Shown here one piece after another: positions 26,880-35,289 of a DNA stretch of 55,651 nt (the first letter of the stretch is position 1; every line of letters starts with the position of its first letter). Position numbers and translations under genes: made by a program. Source of the stretch: an uncultured Lachnospiraceae bacterium. GTDB taxonomy: Bacteria; Bacillota; Clostridia; Lachnospirales; Lachnospiraceae. The stretch is from NCBI GenBank assembly GCA_947626715.1, contig CANQTG010000004.1:1-55651 (forward strand), given 5' to 3'. Under the pieces are notes generated by a model, which searched no databases, was not told the origin of the DNA, and saw only the letters and a program-made list of their open reading frames with translations.

Positions 26880-29800
26880 AGAGGTCGTCGATGGGCGCCG
26901 CGCGCAGGATATCGAGGAGCAGATGGAAAGACTGGCCTTATCCTACGTGCCGGAGTGGCACTTTAACCGGGAGGATCCCGATATCGGCTCGGTGCTGGCA
27001 AAGATCTTCGCCAGACAGATGGAGGGGAATATCGAGCGGTGCAATCAGGTGCTGCAGCGTTATCATACGGAATTTGTAAATATGCTGGGGATCTCCCTGC
27101 TTCCGGCCCGTCCGGCCCAGTCGATCGTGGTCATGGATCTGGTGCAGGATACGGTGCCGGGCGTAGAGATCCCGCGCGGGACGAAGCTGCTGGCGCAGAC
27201 CGGCGGCGAGGAAGAGGAGCAGACCATCTTTGAGACGTCCAACAGCCTGTATGTGACGAACGCCTCCCTGACGTGCGCGTTTATGACGGAGACGGCGGAC
27301 GGCAGGATCGTGCCGTTAAAAGGCAGCTTTGAGAAGCAGAAAATCGTCGATGCGCCGGAGGAAGCGCCGGAGGCGGCGGAGGCAGCGGAAGGAGCGGAAG
27401 GAACGGAAACGGCGGCGGGCGGGCTCCTGACGGCGGCCGCGCAGGAGGAAGAGGAGGAGCAAAATGCGTTCCAGCCCTTCCGTCTGTATGACAGCGGCAT
27501 GGAGGGGATCCAGATCAACGCCCTGCTGATCTATCATATGACCGCGCTGGATATCGAAAACGATCATATCTATGTCCGCATGAAGGGCAGCCCCGAGCTG
27601 ATGGAGCGGATCGGGAGCGGGGATTTCCGGTTTTATTACGATACAAAGGAGGGGCTGCTCCCAGTGGAATCCGTGGAGACGCTGCCGGACGGGGAGACCG
27701 TCGCCCTGAAGAAGGAGCAGAAAAACCGCAAGGGCGGGCCAGACGGGGACGGCTACAGCCTGCTCGTCTTAAAGGCGGAGACGCCGGTGAAGGACCGGAT
27801 CTCCTTAACGGAGCTGGCGCTGGCCTCGTCCGGCAGGGAAGCGGCGGCGGAATTTGTCAACAACGGCGTCACGGATTACGATACGGACAGCTTCGATCCC
27901 TTCGGCGATACGCTGTCCCTGTTTCAGGAATGCTATATCGGGCACGATACCTATTTCAGTAAGGCCGGGGCGGTGGTGACGCTGCGCTTTCGCGTATCCT
28001 ACCCGGAGCACCGTATGACGCTCGGCGGGCCCGAAGAGGATACCTCCCTGCGTATCGTCAAGAGAAAGCCGCGGGTGGTCTGGACGGCCGCCGTGGCGGA
28101 GGCGCGCGCGGAGGAGATCGCCTTTGAATATTATAACGGGATCGGATGGAAGAAGCTAAACTGCATGACGGAGGTGCGCAGGCTGTTTGCCGAGGACAAT
28201 CAAGGCAGCTATGAGATATCGTTCGTCTGCCCGGACGACTGGCGGGCGGTGGAGGCGGGCGCTTACGAGGGGCGCTGTATCCGTATGCAGCTCTTAAAAT
28301 CCGACAACTGCTATATGCGCCCCGGGATCCATCACTATCCGCATGTGGAGAATCTGACGATCTCCTTTACCTACGAGGGCCATTATGTGCCGCCGCAGCG
28401 TCTGGAATCCATAGCCGGTACGAGGCGCTTAGATCTGACGAAACGGGTCATGGAGCAGCAGCGCTTTGCGGCGTTTTCCAAGAGCGAGTACGACGACGAC
28501 GCGCTCTATCTCGGATTTGACCGCCGCATGGAGTCGGGCCCGGTCAGCCTCCTGTTCCAGATGGAGGAGGGCGTGCGCTTCGACGAGGTGCGCTGCCGCT
28601 TTGAATACAGCACGGCCAAAGGCTTTAAGCAGATGAAGATACTGGACTATACGGCGGATATGTCCCGCTCGGGCGTCGTGATGTTCGTGCCGCAGGCCGA
28701 TATGCACGCCGTAACGCTGGAGGGGAAGCGGGCCTATTGGATCCGTATCGTGCGCATGGAAAAGGGGCGGCCCTTAAAGCGGGCGGCGCTCCCCATCATC
28801 AGGGCGATCTACCTGAACGCCGTGAATGTGGTCAATGTGGAGACGAGGGAAGAGGAAGACTATTATCTGGAGGAATCCGTCTCGGGAATGCAGGTAAATC
28901 TGGGCGTCCCGCACATTCTGGATACGGAGGTGTGGGTCAATGAGACGGGGAGCCTCTCCCGCCCGCAGATGCAGCAGCTCCTTGCCGAAGCGCCGGAGCG
29001 GGTGAGAGCGGAATATGATATCTTGGGAGAGATCTCGAGCTTTTATGTGAAATGGGAAGAGGCGGATCAATTAGAGAACCCGCCGTCCCGCCGCTGCTAT
29101 CTGCTCGACCGCATGAACAGCGCGATCATTTTCGGGGACGGCCTAAAGGTGATGATCCCAACGGTGACGACGGACGTAGCGTTTAAGGCGAAGATCCGCT
29201 GCTGCAGCGGCAAAGAGGGGAATGTGGACGCCATGCGTATCAGCGAGCCGTTTGGCAACCTGATGTTCGTGGAGCGGATCTACAATCCGGTAAAGGCGTA
29301 CGGCGGCAGCAGTATCGAGGATCTGGACAGCGCGCTGCTGCGCGGGGCCAATATCCTCAAGTCCCGGCATCGTCTGGTGTCGGAGGAGGACTATCTTCAG
29401 GAGATCCTGAGCTATTCGGATACCATAGACAAGGTAAGCTGCGTGACCGGCGAGACCGTCCACGGGGAAAAGATAGACAGCGCCGTGTCCTTTGTGATCC
29501 TGCTGAAGGATTTCGCGGCCGGCTCCTATTCCTTCCACGGCATAGCCGGCGCGTTAAAACGCCATCTGCTGGAGACCTGCGAGCTGACGGTCTCCCCGGG
29601 CGATCTGCATATCGTGGAGCCGGTATTCGCGAGGGTATCGGTGGACGTATGGGTCGAGGTGCCGCAGATGGACGACAGCTTTGAGATCCAGAACCTGCTT
29701 CAGGAGACGCTGGAGAATTACTTAAATCCCGTGGGGACGGACCGCGGCCCCGGTTGGGAGATCGGCGCGCTGCCGAAGCGCTCCCAGCTATTGATGAAGC

Positions 29801-29967
29801 TGAATGTATTAAAGAGCAAGGCGGTCATAAAGAAAATGGTGGTGACTGTCCGCTATGCGGATCAGGACGGAGAACACGAGGCCGATCTGGAGGATATGAA
29901 GCCGAGCCCGTTCCTCTCCTGCTGCAGCGGCGTCCATCATGTCAATATCATGCTTTCCGGGAAATAG
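26842..29967 (+). CDS. Large baseplate wedge protein (gp6/J-like) 1
   Basis: A 1041-residue baseplate J-like protein (Pvc11/Afp11 class). The N-terminal helices (ALSYVPEWHFNREDPDIGS, then LAKIFARQMEGNIERCNQVL) and PGVEIPRGTKLL are typical; near 800-880 come FGDGLKVMIPTV and GNVDAMRI, and the end has KRSQLLMKLNVLKSKAVIKK. An acidic Glu/Ala-rich insert at ~172-210 is probably a loop. It overlaps the gp25 gene by 38 bases. It forms the wedge with the following paralogue. Confidence 0.92.
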   Translation: MNRNSMNQKRWNEEVVDGRRAQDIEEQMERLALSYVPEWHFNREDPDIGSVLAKIFARQMEGNIERCNQVLQRYHTEFVNMLGISLLPARPAQSIVVMDLVQDTVPGVEIPRGTKLLAQTGGEEEEQTIFETSNSLYVTNASLTCAFMTETADGRIVPLKGSFEKQKIVDAPEEAPEAAEAAEGAEGTETAAGGLLTAAAQEEEEEQNAFQPFRLYDSGMEGIQINALLIYHMTALDIENDHIYVRMKGSPELMERIGSGDFRFYYDTKEGLLPVESVETLPDGETVALKKEQKNRKGGPDGDGYSLLVLKAETPVKDRISLTELALASSGREAAAEFVNNGVTDYDTDSFDPFGDTLSLFQECYIGHDTYFSKAGAVVTLRFRVSYPEHRMTLGGPEEDTSLRIVKRKPRVVWTAAVAEARAEEIAFEYYNGIGWKKLNCMTEVRRLFAEDNQGSYEISFVCPDDWRAVEAGAYEGRCIRMQLLKSDNCYMRPGIHHYPHVENLTISFTYEGHYVPPQRLESIAGTRRLDLTKRVMEQQRFAAFSKSEYDDDALYLGFDRRMESGPVSLLFQMEEGVRFDEVRCRFEYSTAKGFKQMKILDYTADMSRSGVVMFVPQADMHAVTLEGKRAYWIRIVRMEKGRPLKRAALPIIRAIYLNAVNVVNVETREEEDYYLEESVSGMQVNLGVPHILDTEVWVNETGSLSRPQMQQLLAEAPERVRAEYDILGEISSFYVKWEEADQLENPPSRRCYLLDRMNSAIIFGDGLKVMIPTVTTDVAFKAKIRCCSGKEGNVDAMRISEPFGNLMFVERIYNPVKAYGGSSIEDLDSALLRGANILKSRHRLVSEEDYLQEILSYSDTIDKVSCVTGETVHGEKIDSAVSFVILLKDFAAGSYSFHGIAGALKRHLLETCELTVSPGDLHIVEPVFARVSVDVWVEVPQMDDSFEIQNLLQETLENYLNPVGTDRGPGWEIGALPKRSQLLMKLNVLKSKAVIKKMVVTVRYADQDGEHEADLEDMKPSPFLSCCSGVHHVNIMLSGK

Positions 29968-29992
29968 GAGATGAGGAAGGGAGTGCGAGACT

Positions 29993-32071
29993 ATGCTGAA
30001 TAACCGCAGTCTGGACGATAAGACATACGAGGAGCTGATGGCGGAGGCTATCATGCAGATCCCTCTGTATTCACAGGAATGGACGAATTATAACCCTTCC
30101 GATCCCGGTATGACGATACTGGAAAATCTGACCGCGTTCGGTCTCCTGCAGCAGAACCAGATCGATCAGATCACGCCCGCCGTGCGCTTAAAGCTCTTAA
30201 AGATGGCGGGATTTGAACCGGCGAGGGGACGCTGCGCAAGGCTGCTGTTGTCGGCGGAGGATTTAGAGGAGACGCTTTCGCTCTCCTCCGGCCAGAAATT
30301 CCGTCTGGGCGGCCTGTGCTATGAGACGAACCGCAGCATGGAGATAAAGCCCTGCCACCTGACGGGGATCTACGGGGAATACGGGGGCGAGAGGCACGAC
30401 TGCTCTTGGCTGACGGACCGAGAGGTGAAGGTGCCGGCCTATGTGTTCGGCAAAGCGCCCAAAGAGGGCGACAGCCTGTGGTTTACGGCGGATCTGCTGC
30501 CGGATGCGGGGGAAGAGGTCATCTTTTCCGTCACCGTGGCCGACCGCTACAACCGCAATCCCTTTACGGAACGGGGCAGCAATACCTTCGCCGCCCTGAA
30601 ATGGGAATGCTATACCGAGGGCGGCTTTGCCGAGATGAATGTGCGGGACGATACGGGCTGCTTTCTCATAAGCGGCGAGATCCGGATGCGCCTGCCCGCC
30701 GCCGCGCCCGCTCCCTGCCCCGAGGCCGGGGGCGAGTATGCGCTGCGCGCCACGCTGACGCGCGCGGAATACGACGTGCGGCCGAAGCTGCTTTCCGTGG
30801 ACGGCTTCCTGTTTGAGACATGGCAGAAGGACACCCGCTCCGCGTGCTGCACATTTAACCGCAGCACGTCCGTCAGGCTGCGCAGCAGCCTGCTGAAGGA
30901 AGGGTATGTGACCGTCTTCTGCAAGGAGGAAAAGGGCTCGTCCTATCGGCGCTATATGCCGGCCTACGGCGAGGGCAGCGGGCGCTTTTACGACGAGACC
31001 GTAGAGGAGGACGGCGCGCATGTCTGGCATTTTGACCGGAAAAAGTACGGCTACGGCCCGGAGAAGATCAAGAACGCCGTTAGGATCGTAGCCTACAGCG
31101 AGGAGATCATGCGCCGCTATTTTCTCGGTACGGTGCTCGGTTATGACAGGCAGGAGATACGCCTGCCGGTCAATCATATCGTGGCGGACGGCTTTTGTAT
31201 CGTCGCCAGAAGGCCGGACGGCAGCGGCGGGGATCTGTTCGATTTCGTGCGGCCGAGCCGCTTTGGGGAGGACGATCTGACGTATTACCTCTATGAGAAC
31301 GAGGGGAGGATCGTCATCGAGGACGCGGGCGCGTTTATCGGCGCGGAGCTGTATATCGCGTCTGTGAGCGTCACGGCGGGGCCGGAGGGCAATATCCGGG
31401 CGGGCTGCCAGCTCGACTGCGAGGATCTGTCCGCCCCGATCCGCTTCTATAATCCCCGTCCGGGCAGCGGCGGCTGCTTTCGCGAGACGGTGGACGAGGT
31501 GACGCTCCGCTTCCGTCAGGATATCCGAAGGCCCTATACGGCGGTCACGGCGGCGGACTACGAGCAGTTGGCGATGGAGACGCCGGAGCTGTGTATCCAC
31601 AAGGCGAAGGCCTATCTGAACGCGGGGCGCAATCTGGTGCGGATCGCCGTAAAGCCGGGGACGGACGAGGAGCTGCCGAAGCTCTCCGCCGCCTATAAGA
31701 AGGCCATTGAAAAGCAGGTAGAGGGCAGGCGGCTTCTGACCACCAAGATCGAGATCATGCCGCCGGCCTATGTGCCCGTCAATGTGCAGGGGATCGTCTA
31801 TGTCAAGAACCAGTACGAGAACGCGTTAGAGCAGATCGAGAAGGCAGTGCGCCAGTCCGTTGATTTCGTGCATTCGGAGCGGAACTTCGGGGAGACGCTG
31901 AAATTTGAGGACGTGTTCCGGGCGGTCGAGTCGTTGGACTGCGTGGAATTTATCTACGAGCTGTCCCTGTACCCGCAGGATCCGTCGCTGGCGAGGCTCG
32001 TGGAGGCGGATATTGTGCCCGCCGAGAACGCGCTCTGCTATGCGGGGGAGATCGCGCTGGAGATCGGATAA
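29993..32071 (+). CDS. Baseplate wedge protein (gp6/J-like) 2
   Basis: A 692-residue second wedge protein (Pvc12-like): the start SQEWTNYNPSDPGMTILENL is the conserved helix of this family, with AVRLKLLKMAGFEPARG after it. The C-terminal third contains VTAADYEQLAMETPE, LVRIAVKPGTDEELPKLS and VNVQGIVYVKNQYE, matching the J-like C-terminal region. It ends before a repeat-rich gap of 154 bases. Heterodimerisation with the 1041-residue protein is inferred from the family. Confidence 0.92.
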   Translation: MLNNRSLDDKTYEELMAEAIMQIPLYSQEWTNYNPSDPGMTILENLTAFGLLQQNQIDQITPAVRLKLLKMAGFEPARGRCARLLLSAEDLEETLSLSSGQKFRLGGLCYETNRSMEIKPCHLTGIYGEYGGERHDCSWLTDREVKVPAYVFGKAPKEGDSLWFTADLLPDAGEEVIFSVTVADRYNRNPFTERGSNTFAALKWECYTEGGFAEMNVRDDTGCFLISGEIRMRLPAAAPAPCPEAGGEYALRATLTRAEYDVRPKLLSVDGFLFETWQKDTRSACCTFNRSTSVRLRSSLLKEGYVTVFCKEEKGSSYRRYMPAYGEGSGRFYDETVEEDGAHVWHFDRKKYGYGPEKIKNAVRIVAYSEEIMRRYFLGTVLGYDRQEIRLPVNHIVADGFCIVARRPDGSGGDLFDFVRPSRFGEDDLTYYLYENEGRIVIEDAGAFIGAELYIASVSVTAGPEGNIRAGCQLDCEDLSAPIRFYNPRPGSGGCFRETVDEVTLRFRQDIRRPYTAVTAADYEQLAMETPELCIHKAKAYLNAGRNLVRIAVKPGTDEELPKLSAAYKKAIEKQVEGRRLLTTKIEIMPPAYVPVNVQGIVYVKNQYENALEQIEKAVRQSVDFVHSERNFGETLKFEDVFRAVESLDCVEFIYELSLYPQDPSLARLVEADIVPAENALCYAGEIALEIG

Positions 32072-32225
32072 AAAATCAGATAAAATAAGATCAGATAAAA
32101 TAAGGCCGGATCGATCGGAGCGAATGAGATCGGGTCAAATCGGATCAAATTGGATCAGATCAGACTGGATTAATCGGACAAAATCAGATAAAATCGGAGA
32201 AAAGAGAAAGGCGGAACAGGTCATT
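32072..32225 (+). repeat. Degenerate AT-rich direct repeats between baseplate genes
   Basis: Two perfect 15-bp copies of ATCAGATAAAATAAG (32075-32089, 32090-32104) run into decayed units of the form GGATCRRAT (about 32108-32200). The block has no hairpin and no T-run. An open frame passes through it, but the encoded peptide is Arg/Ser/Lys filler, so I treat it as spacer DNA. Confidence 0.75.
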
Positions 32226-33326
32226 ATGGCGGGAAATGTATATTCGATTCGAAAGAACCGCATAGAACGGGGCTTCCACCCCGGTTTTAAACTGGATTCG
32301 GATGGCGTTTTGCACTCGGAGCCGCAGACGGGCGTCCGTTACCTGTATCTGAGGGCGATCGACAGCGCCGCGCCGGGCTCCGGCTGGGGCAGGCTGTCCT
32401 TTCAGATGGAGAGCGAGGAGAGCATAGTCTGGTACGTCTACGCGGCGGCGCTCGACGAGGATTCCTTTTACCGCGAGGGGAAGCCCGTGCGGATCGAGGA
32501 TTTCCTGTGTAGCAGCGAGGAGGGGCACGCCATCAAAAAGGATTTTATGTGGAACGTGAACGCCTCCCGCTTTGTGAACCGCAGCGATATGCTCCTGTAC
32601 GGCCTGCAGGGACGTTACCTGTACCTGATGGTAGAGGTGATCGGGGAGGGCGTGTGCCGTCTCTCCAATATGAAGGTGGATCGGACGGGAGATAATTTTA
32701 TGAATACCTTCCCGGAGATCTACCGGGAGCCGGGCAGCTTTTTCCACCGCTATATGTCGGTGTTTTCCAGCGTCTACGAGGACTTTCAGAAGGATATCGA
32801 CGCCCTGCCGGAGCTCCTCGATCTGGATACCTGCCCGGATAAGCTGCTCCCCGTGTACGGGCGCTGGCTGGGGCTGGACGTGGGGCAGGATTTTCTGGAT
32901 CCGCAGATCCTGCGCCCGCTGGTAAAGGAGGCCTACCGCCTAAACCGCCTCAAGGGCACGAAGGAGGTGCTGGAGCGATTGACCGAGATCGTGCTGGGGG
33001 AGAAGGCGCTGGTGCTGGAGCGCAATGTGATGGCGGATTACATTGGCAGGGAACAGATGGAGGAGTTTGACCGCTTCTATGAGAACGGCATTTACGATGT
33101 GACGATCCTAGTGTCCAAGCCGCTGCCGGAGACGAAACGCTCTCAGCTCCTATTCCTGTTAAACCAGTACCGGCCGGTGCGTTCGCGCCTGCATCTAATC
33201 TACCTAAAACAGACCAGTACGCTGGATTCCTATTCTTATCTGGATATGAATGCCAGAGTGCCCGACGAGCAGGCGGCCGCCTTAGACGAACAGCAGGAGC
33301 TTTCCGGCGTGATCCGTCTGCAGTAG
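32226..33326 (+). CDS. Tail protein I-like baseplate protein
   Basis: A 366-residue protein of the phage tail protein I (gpI, TIGR02242-like) class. The signature is at ~155-265: FPEIYREPGSFFHRYMSVF, then DIDALPELLDLDTCP, LPVYGRWLGLDVGQDFL and YRLNRLKGTKEVLERL. The N-terminal 150 residues are β-rich (FHPGFKLDSDGVL...RYLYLRAID). ATG 32226 is chosen since upstream in-frame sequence is repeat DNA. Family members join the wedge to fibres. Confidence 0.9.
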   Translation: MAGNVYSIRKNRIERGFHPGFKLDSDGVLHSEPQTGVRYLYLRAIDSAAPGSGWGRLSFQMESEESIVWYVYAAALDEDSFYREGKPVRIEDFLCSSEEGHAIKKDFMWNVNASRFVNRSDMLLYGLQGRYLYLMVEVIGEGVCRLSNMKVDRTGDNFMNTFPEIYREPGSFFHRYMSVFSSVYEDFQKDIDALPELLDLDTCPDKLLPVYGRWLGLDVGQDFLDPQILRPLVKEAYRLNRLKGTKEVLERLTEIVLGEKALVLERNVMADYIGREQMEEFDRFYENGIYDVTILVSKPLPETKRSQLLFLLNQYRPVRSRLHLIYLKQTSTLDSYSYLDMNARVPDEQAAALDEQQELSGVIRLQ

Positions 33327-33377
33327 GCCGGCCCTGCGCAAGAAATCAATGGAAGTAAGGAAAGTGAGGAATGTGCC

Positions 33378-33677
33378 ATGACGATAGCGGAAACGAGAAG
33401 CGAAGGCATTGCACAGCTGACGATCGAAGGGAAGATCGATACCAATACCAGCCCGCAGCTTCAGAAAGCGATCCTGCAGGCGTTTCAGAAGAGCAATACC
33501 GTGGTGCTGGATATGTCGAAGGTCGAGTATATTTCCAGCTCCGGCCTGCGCGCGCTCCTGATCGGCCAAAAGACCGCCAACTCTAAGGGCGGCAAGATGA
33601 AGCTGGTGCATATCACCAGTTCGGTCATGCAGGTGTTTAAGATGACCGGCTTCGCTTCGATGCTGACGATCGAATAA
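33378..33677 (+). CDS. STAS-domain anti-sigma antagonist (RsbV/SpoIIAA-like)
   Basis: A 99-residue single STAS domain: VTIEGKIDT-like start (LTIEGKIDTNTSPQLQKAI), the phosphorylation loop VEYISSSGLRALL with the conserved Ser, and MKLVHITSSVMQVFKMTGF at the end. In partner switching an RsbW-type kinase phosphorylates this Ser and a SpoIIE-type phosphatase removes it; both are encoded nearby. It is followed after 4 bases by an ABC ATPase. No sigma factor is in the window, so its target may be non-transcriptional, or a sigma factor encoded elsewhere. Confidence 0.95.
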   Translation: MTIAETRSEGIAQLTIEGKIDTNTSPQLQKAILQAFQKSNTVVLDMSKVEYISSSGLRALLIGQKTANSKGGKMKLVHITSSVMQVFKMTGFASMLTIE

Positions 33678-33681
33678 GGCT

Positions 33682-34368
33682 ATGATCGAGTTTGAGCAGG
33701 TTTTCAAGCGTTATGAAACGACCGGCGCGCAGGTGTTTAACGGCTGCAGCGCGCTGATCGAGAAGGGGGAGTTTGTCCTCTTGACCGGAGAGAGCGGCGC
33801 GGGCAAGACGACCTTTATCCGGCTGATCCTAAAGGAGACGGAGCCGGACGGAGGGCGGATCCGGGTGATGGGTCAGGATCTTTCCACGATTCTGCCAAAG
33901 CAGATCCCCCGATACCGCAGAAGGCTGGGCGTGGTCTTTCAGGAGTTTTATCTGATCCCCGACCGCACGGTCTATGAGAATGTGGAGCTCGCGCGCCAGA
34001 TCGCGGGCGGGAGCAGAAAGAGCAGCCGGACGGTGATCGCTTCCCTGTTTTCCCTGCTGGGGATCGCCGATCTCCACAGGAAATATCCGCGGGAGCTGTC
34101 GGGAGGCGAAAAACAAAAGGTATGTCTGGCGCGGGCGCTGGTAAATTATCCCTCGATCCTGCTGGCGGACGAACCGACGGGGAATCTCTCGCCGGCGGAA
34201 TCCGAAGAGCTGATGAGGCTGTTCGCGCTCGTACACCGGCAGGGCATTACAGTGGTGGTAGCGACCCATGACAAGCGCAGCGCAGAGGGGCTTGCCTGTC
34301 GGGAAATGAGATTGAGAGGCGGTGTGCAAGATGGACAGGATGCAGGAACTATGTCTGACGGCCAGTGA
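33682..34368 (+). CDS. FtsE/LolD-like ABC ATPase
   Basis: A 228-residue ABC nucleotide-binding protein. Walker A is GESGAGKT, the signature ELSGGEKQK, Walker B ILLADEPTGNLSP, then the switch His in VVVATHDK. The FtsE-type segment VVFQEFYLIPDRTVYENVELA (compare F-x-L-L-x-D-R-T-V in FtsE) points to that branch. There is no permease gene (FtsX-like) nearby. It lies between the STAS and the kinase genes with a 4-base gap and a 38-base overlap, so its level is tied to theirs. It may drive peptidoglycan remodelling for particle exit, or be switched directly by the STAS protein as MlaF is by MlaB; both are inference. Confidence 0.85.
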   Translation: MIEFEQVFKRYETTGAQVFNGCSALIEKGEFVLLTGESGAGKTTFIRLILKETEPDGGRIRVMGQDLSTILPKQIPRYRRRLGVVFQEFYLIPDRTVYENVELARQIAGGSRKSSRTVIASLFSLLGIADLHRKYPRELSGGEKQKVCLARALVNYPSILLADEPTGNLSPAESEELMRLFALVHRQGITVVVATHDKRSAEGLACREMRLRGGVQDGQDAGTMSDGQ

Positions 34369-34762
34369 CGAGACGTTACATGTCGTTCACGGCGCGATAG
34401 AGGCGCATTTGGATAAAAATCACTGTCCCGATGAGATAAAGATCCAGATATTGATCGCGGTGGAGGAGATCTATGTCAATATCGCGCATTACGCCTACGG
34501 CGGGAAGCTGGGCGAGGTGCGGGTGAGGGCGGAGGCCGACCGGGATACGGACATCTACCGGGTCGAATTTCGGGATCGGGGGATCCCCTATAATCCGCTG
34601 GAAAAAGAAGACCCCGACATCATGCTCAGCGCGGACGAGCGGGAAATCGGGGGTCTGGGAATCTATATGGTAAAACAGTCTATGGACAGGGTGTCGTACC
34701 GATATGAGGACGGCTGCAATATCCTGTCGATCGAGAAAAGTCTGGCCGCCGCCGCGGTCTAG
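34331..34762 (+). CDS. RsbW/SpoIIAB-like serine kinase (HATPase)
   Basis: A small GHKL ATPase of 143 residues: VEEIYVNIAHYAYGG is the N box, VEFRDRGIPYNPL the G1 box and GGLGIYMVKQSMD the G2 region. Such proteins phosphorylate STAS antagonists and bind sigma factors or other clients. ATG 34331 is preferred; a GTG at 34322 adds three residues. Its stop shares the palindrome CTAG (34759-34762) with the stop of the convergent gene. Confidence 0.93.
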   Translation: MDRMQELCLTASDETLHVVHGAIEAHLDKNHCPDEIKIQILIAVEEIYVNIAHYAYGGKLGEVRVRAEADRDTDIYRVEFRDRGIPYNPLEKEDPDIMLSADEREIGGLGIYMVKQSMDRVSYRYEDGCNILSIEKSLAAAAV

Positions 34763-35274
34763 GGCTCGGGCCAGATTAGGTATTCCTCCTTTGGGATCTC
34801 GCGGATCTCGAGATATTTATTGTAGCAGTAGCCGGTAACGTCGGGGGTCTGCACCTTGCTCCATTTTTCCCCGGGCTCTAGGATAAATCCGGTCGTCCCC
34901 TTCGGCAGGCGGGCGATAATCTTAGCGTCCAGACTCGGAGCCGTGCGCACGTGCAGCTTTCTGACCGGCGTGACCGTGGTAAACGCGTAGTAATGCTCCG
35001 GCTGCGTATCGGCCGGCTCGCTCTCCGGCTCCGGTGCGGGCTCGGGCTCGGATACGATCGGCTCCGGTTCCGGCTCCGCCTTTGGCGTCTCCGTGAGCTG
35101 GGGGCGGATATCGTAGAGCGTATCGGGCTCCTCCTCCAAAGCGGCAGAGACGGCGGGCGCGGGCGGCTCCCTCCTCCCCGTAAACAGGCACAGGGCGATA
35201 ACCCCGGCTAGGGTATAGAACGCCAGCGCAAGGAGAAACGGATATTCGGTTTTGGAGATGATAAAGTTTTTCAC
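34759..35274 (-). CDS. Membrane-anchored SH3-domain protein
   Basis: A 171-residue protein with one N-terminal helix (~12-32, FLLALAFYTLAGVIALCLF), a long Pro/Glu-rich spacer (~35-92) and a bacterial SH3 domain (~100-160: VRKLHVRTAPSLDAKIIARL, ending GYCYNKYLEI). The spacer would lift the SH3 domain into the wall, where such domains bind peptidoglycan. The start is GTG with AGGAGG upstream. It follows the kinase-like gene by 15 bases on the minus strand, so the two form an operon convergent to the partner-switch genes. Confidence 0.88.
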   Translation of the reverse strand: MKNFIISKTEYPFLLALAFYTLAGVIALCLFTGRREPPAPAVSAALEEEPDTLYDIRPQLTETPKAEPEPEPIVSEPEPAPEPESEPADTQPEHYYAFTTVTPVRKLHVRTAPSLDAKIIARLPKGTTGFILEPGEKWSKVQTPDVTGYCYNKYLEIREIPKEEYLIWPEP

Positions 35275-35289
35275 AGCGCTGCGCCTCCT

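Noticed and set aside
31905-32225. Upstream extension of the tail protein I gene
   Set aside because: The extension reads through the end of the wedge gene and the 15-bp repeats, giving an Arg/Ser-rich peptide; ATG 32226 begins the conserved protein.
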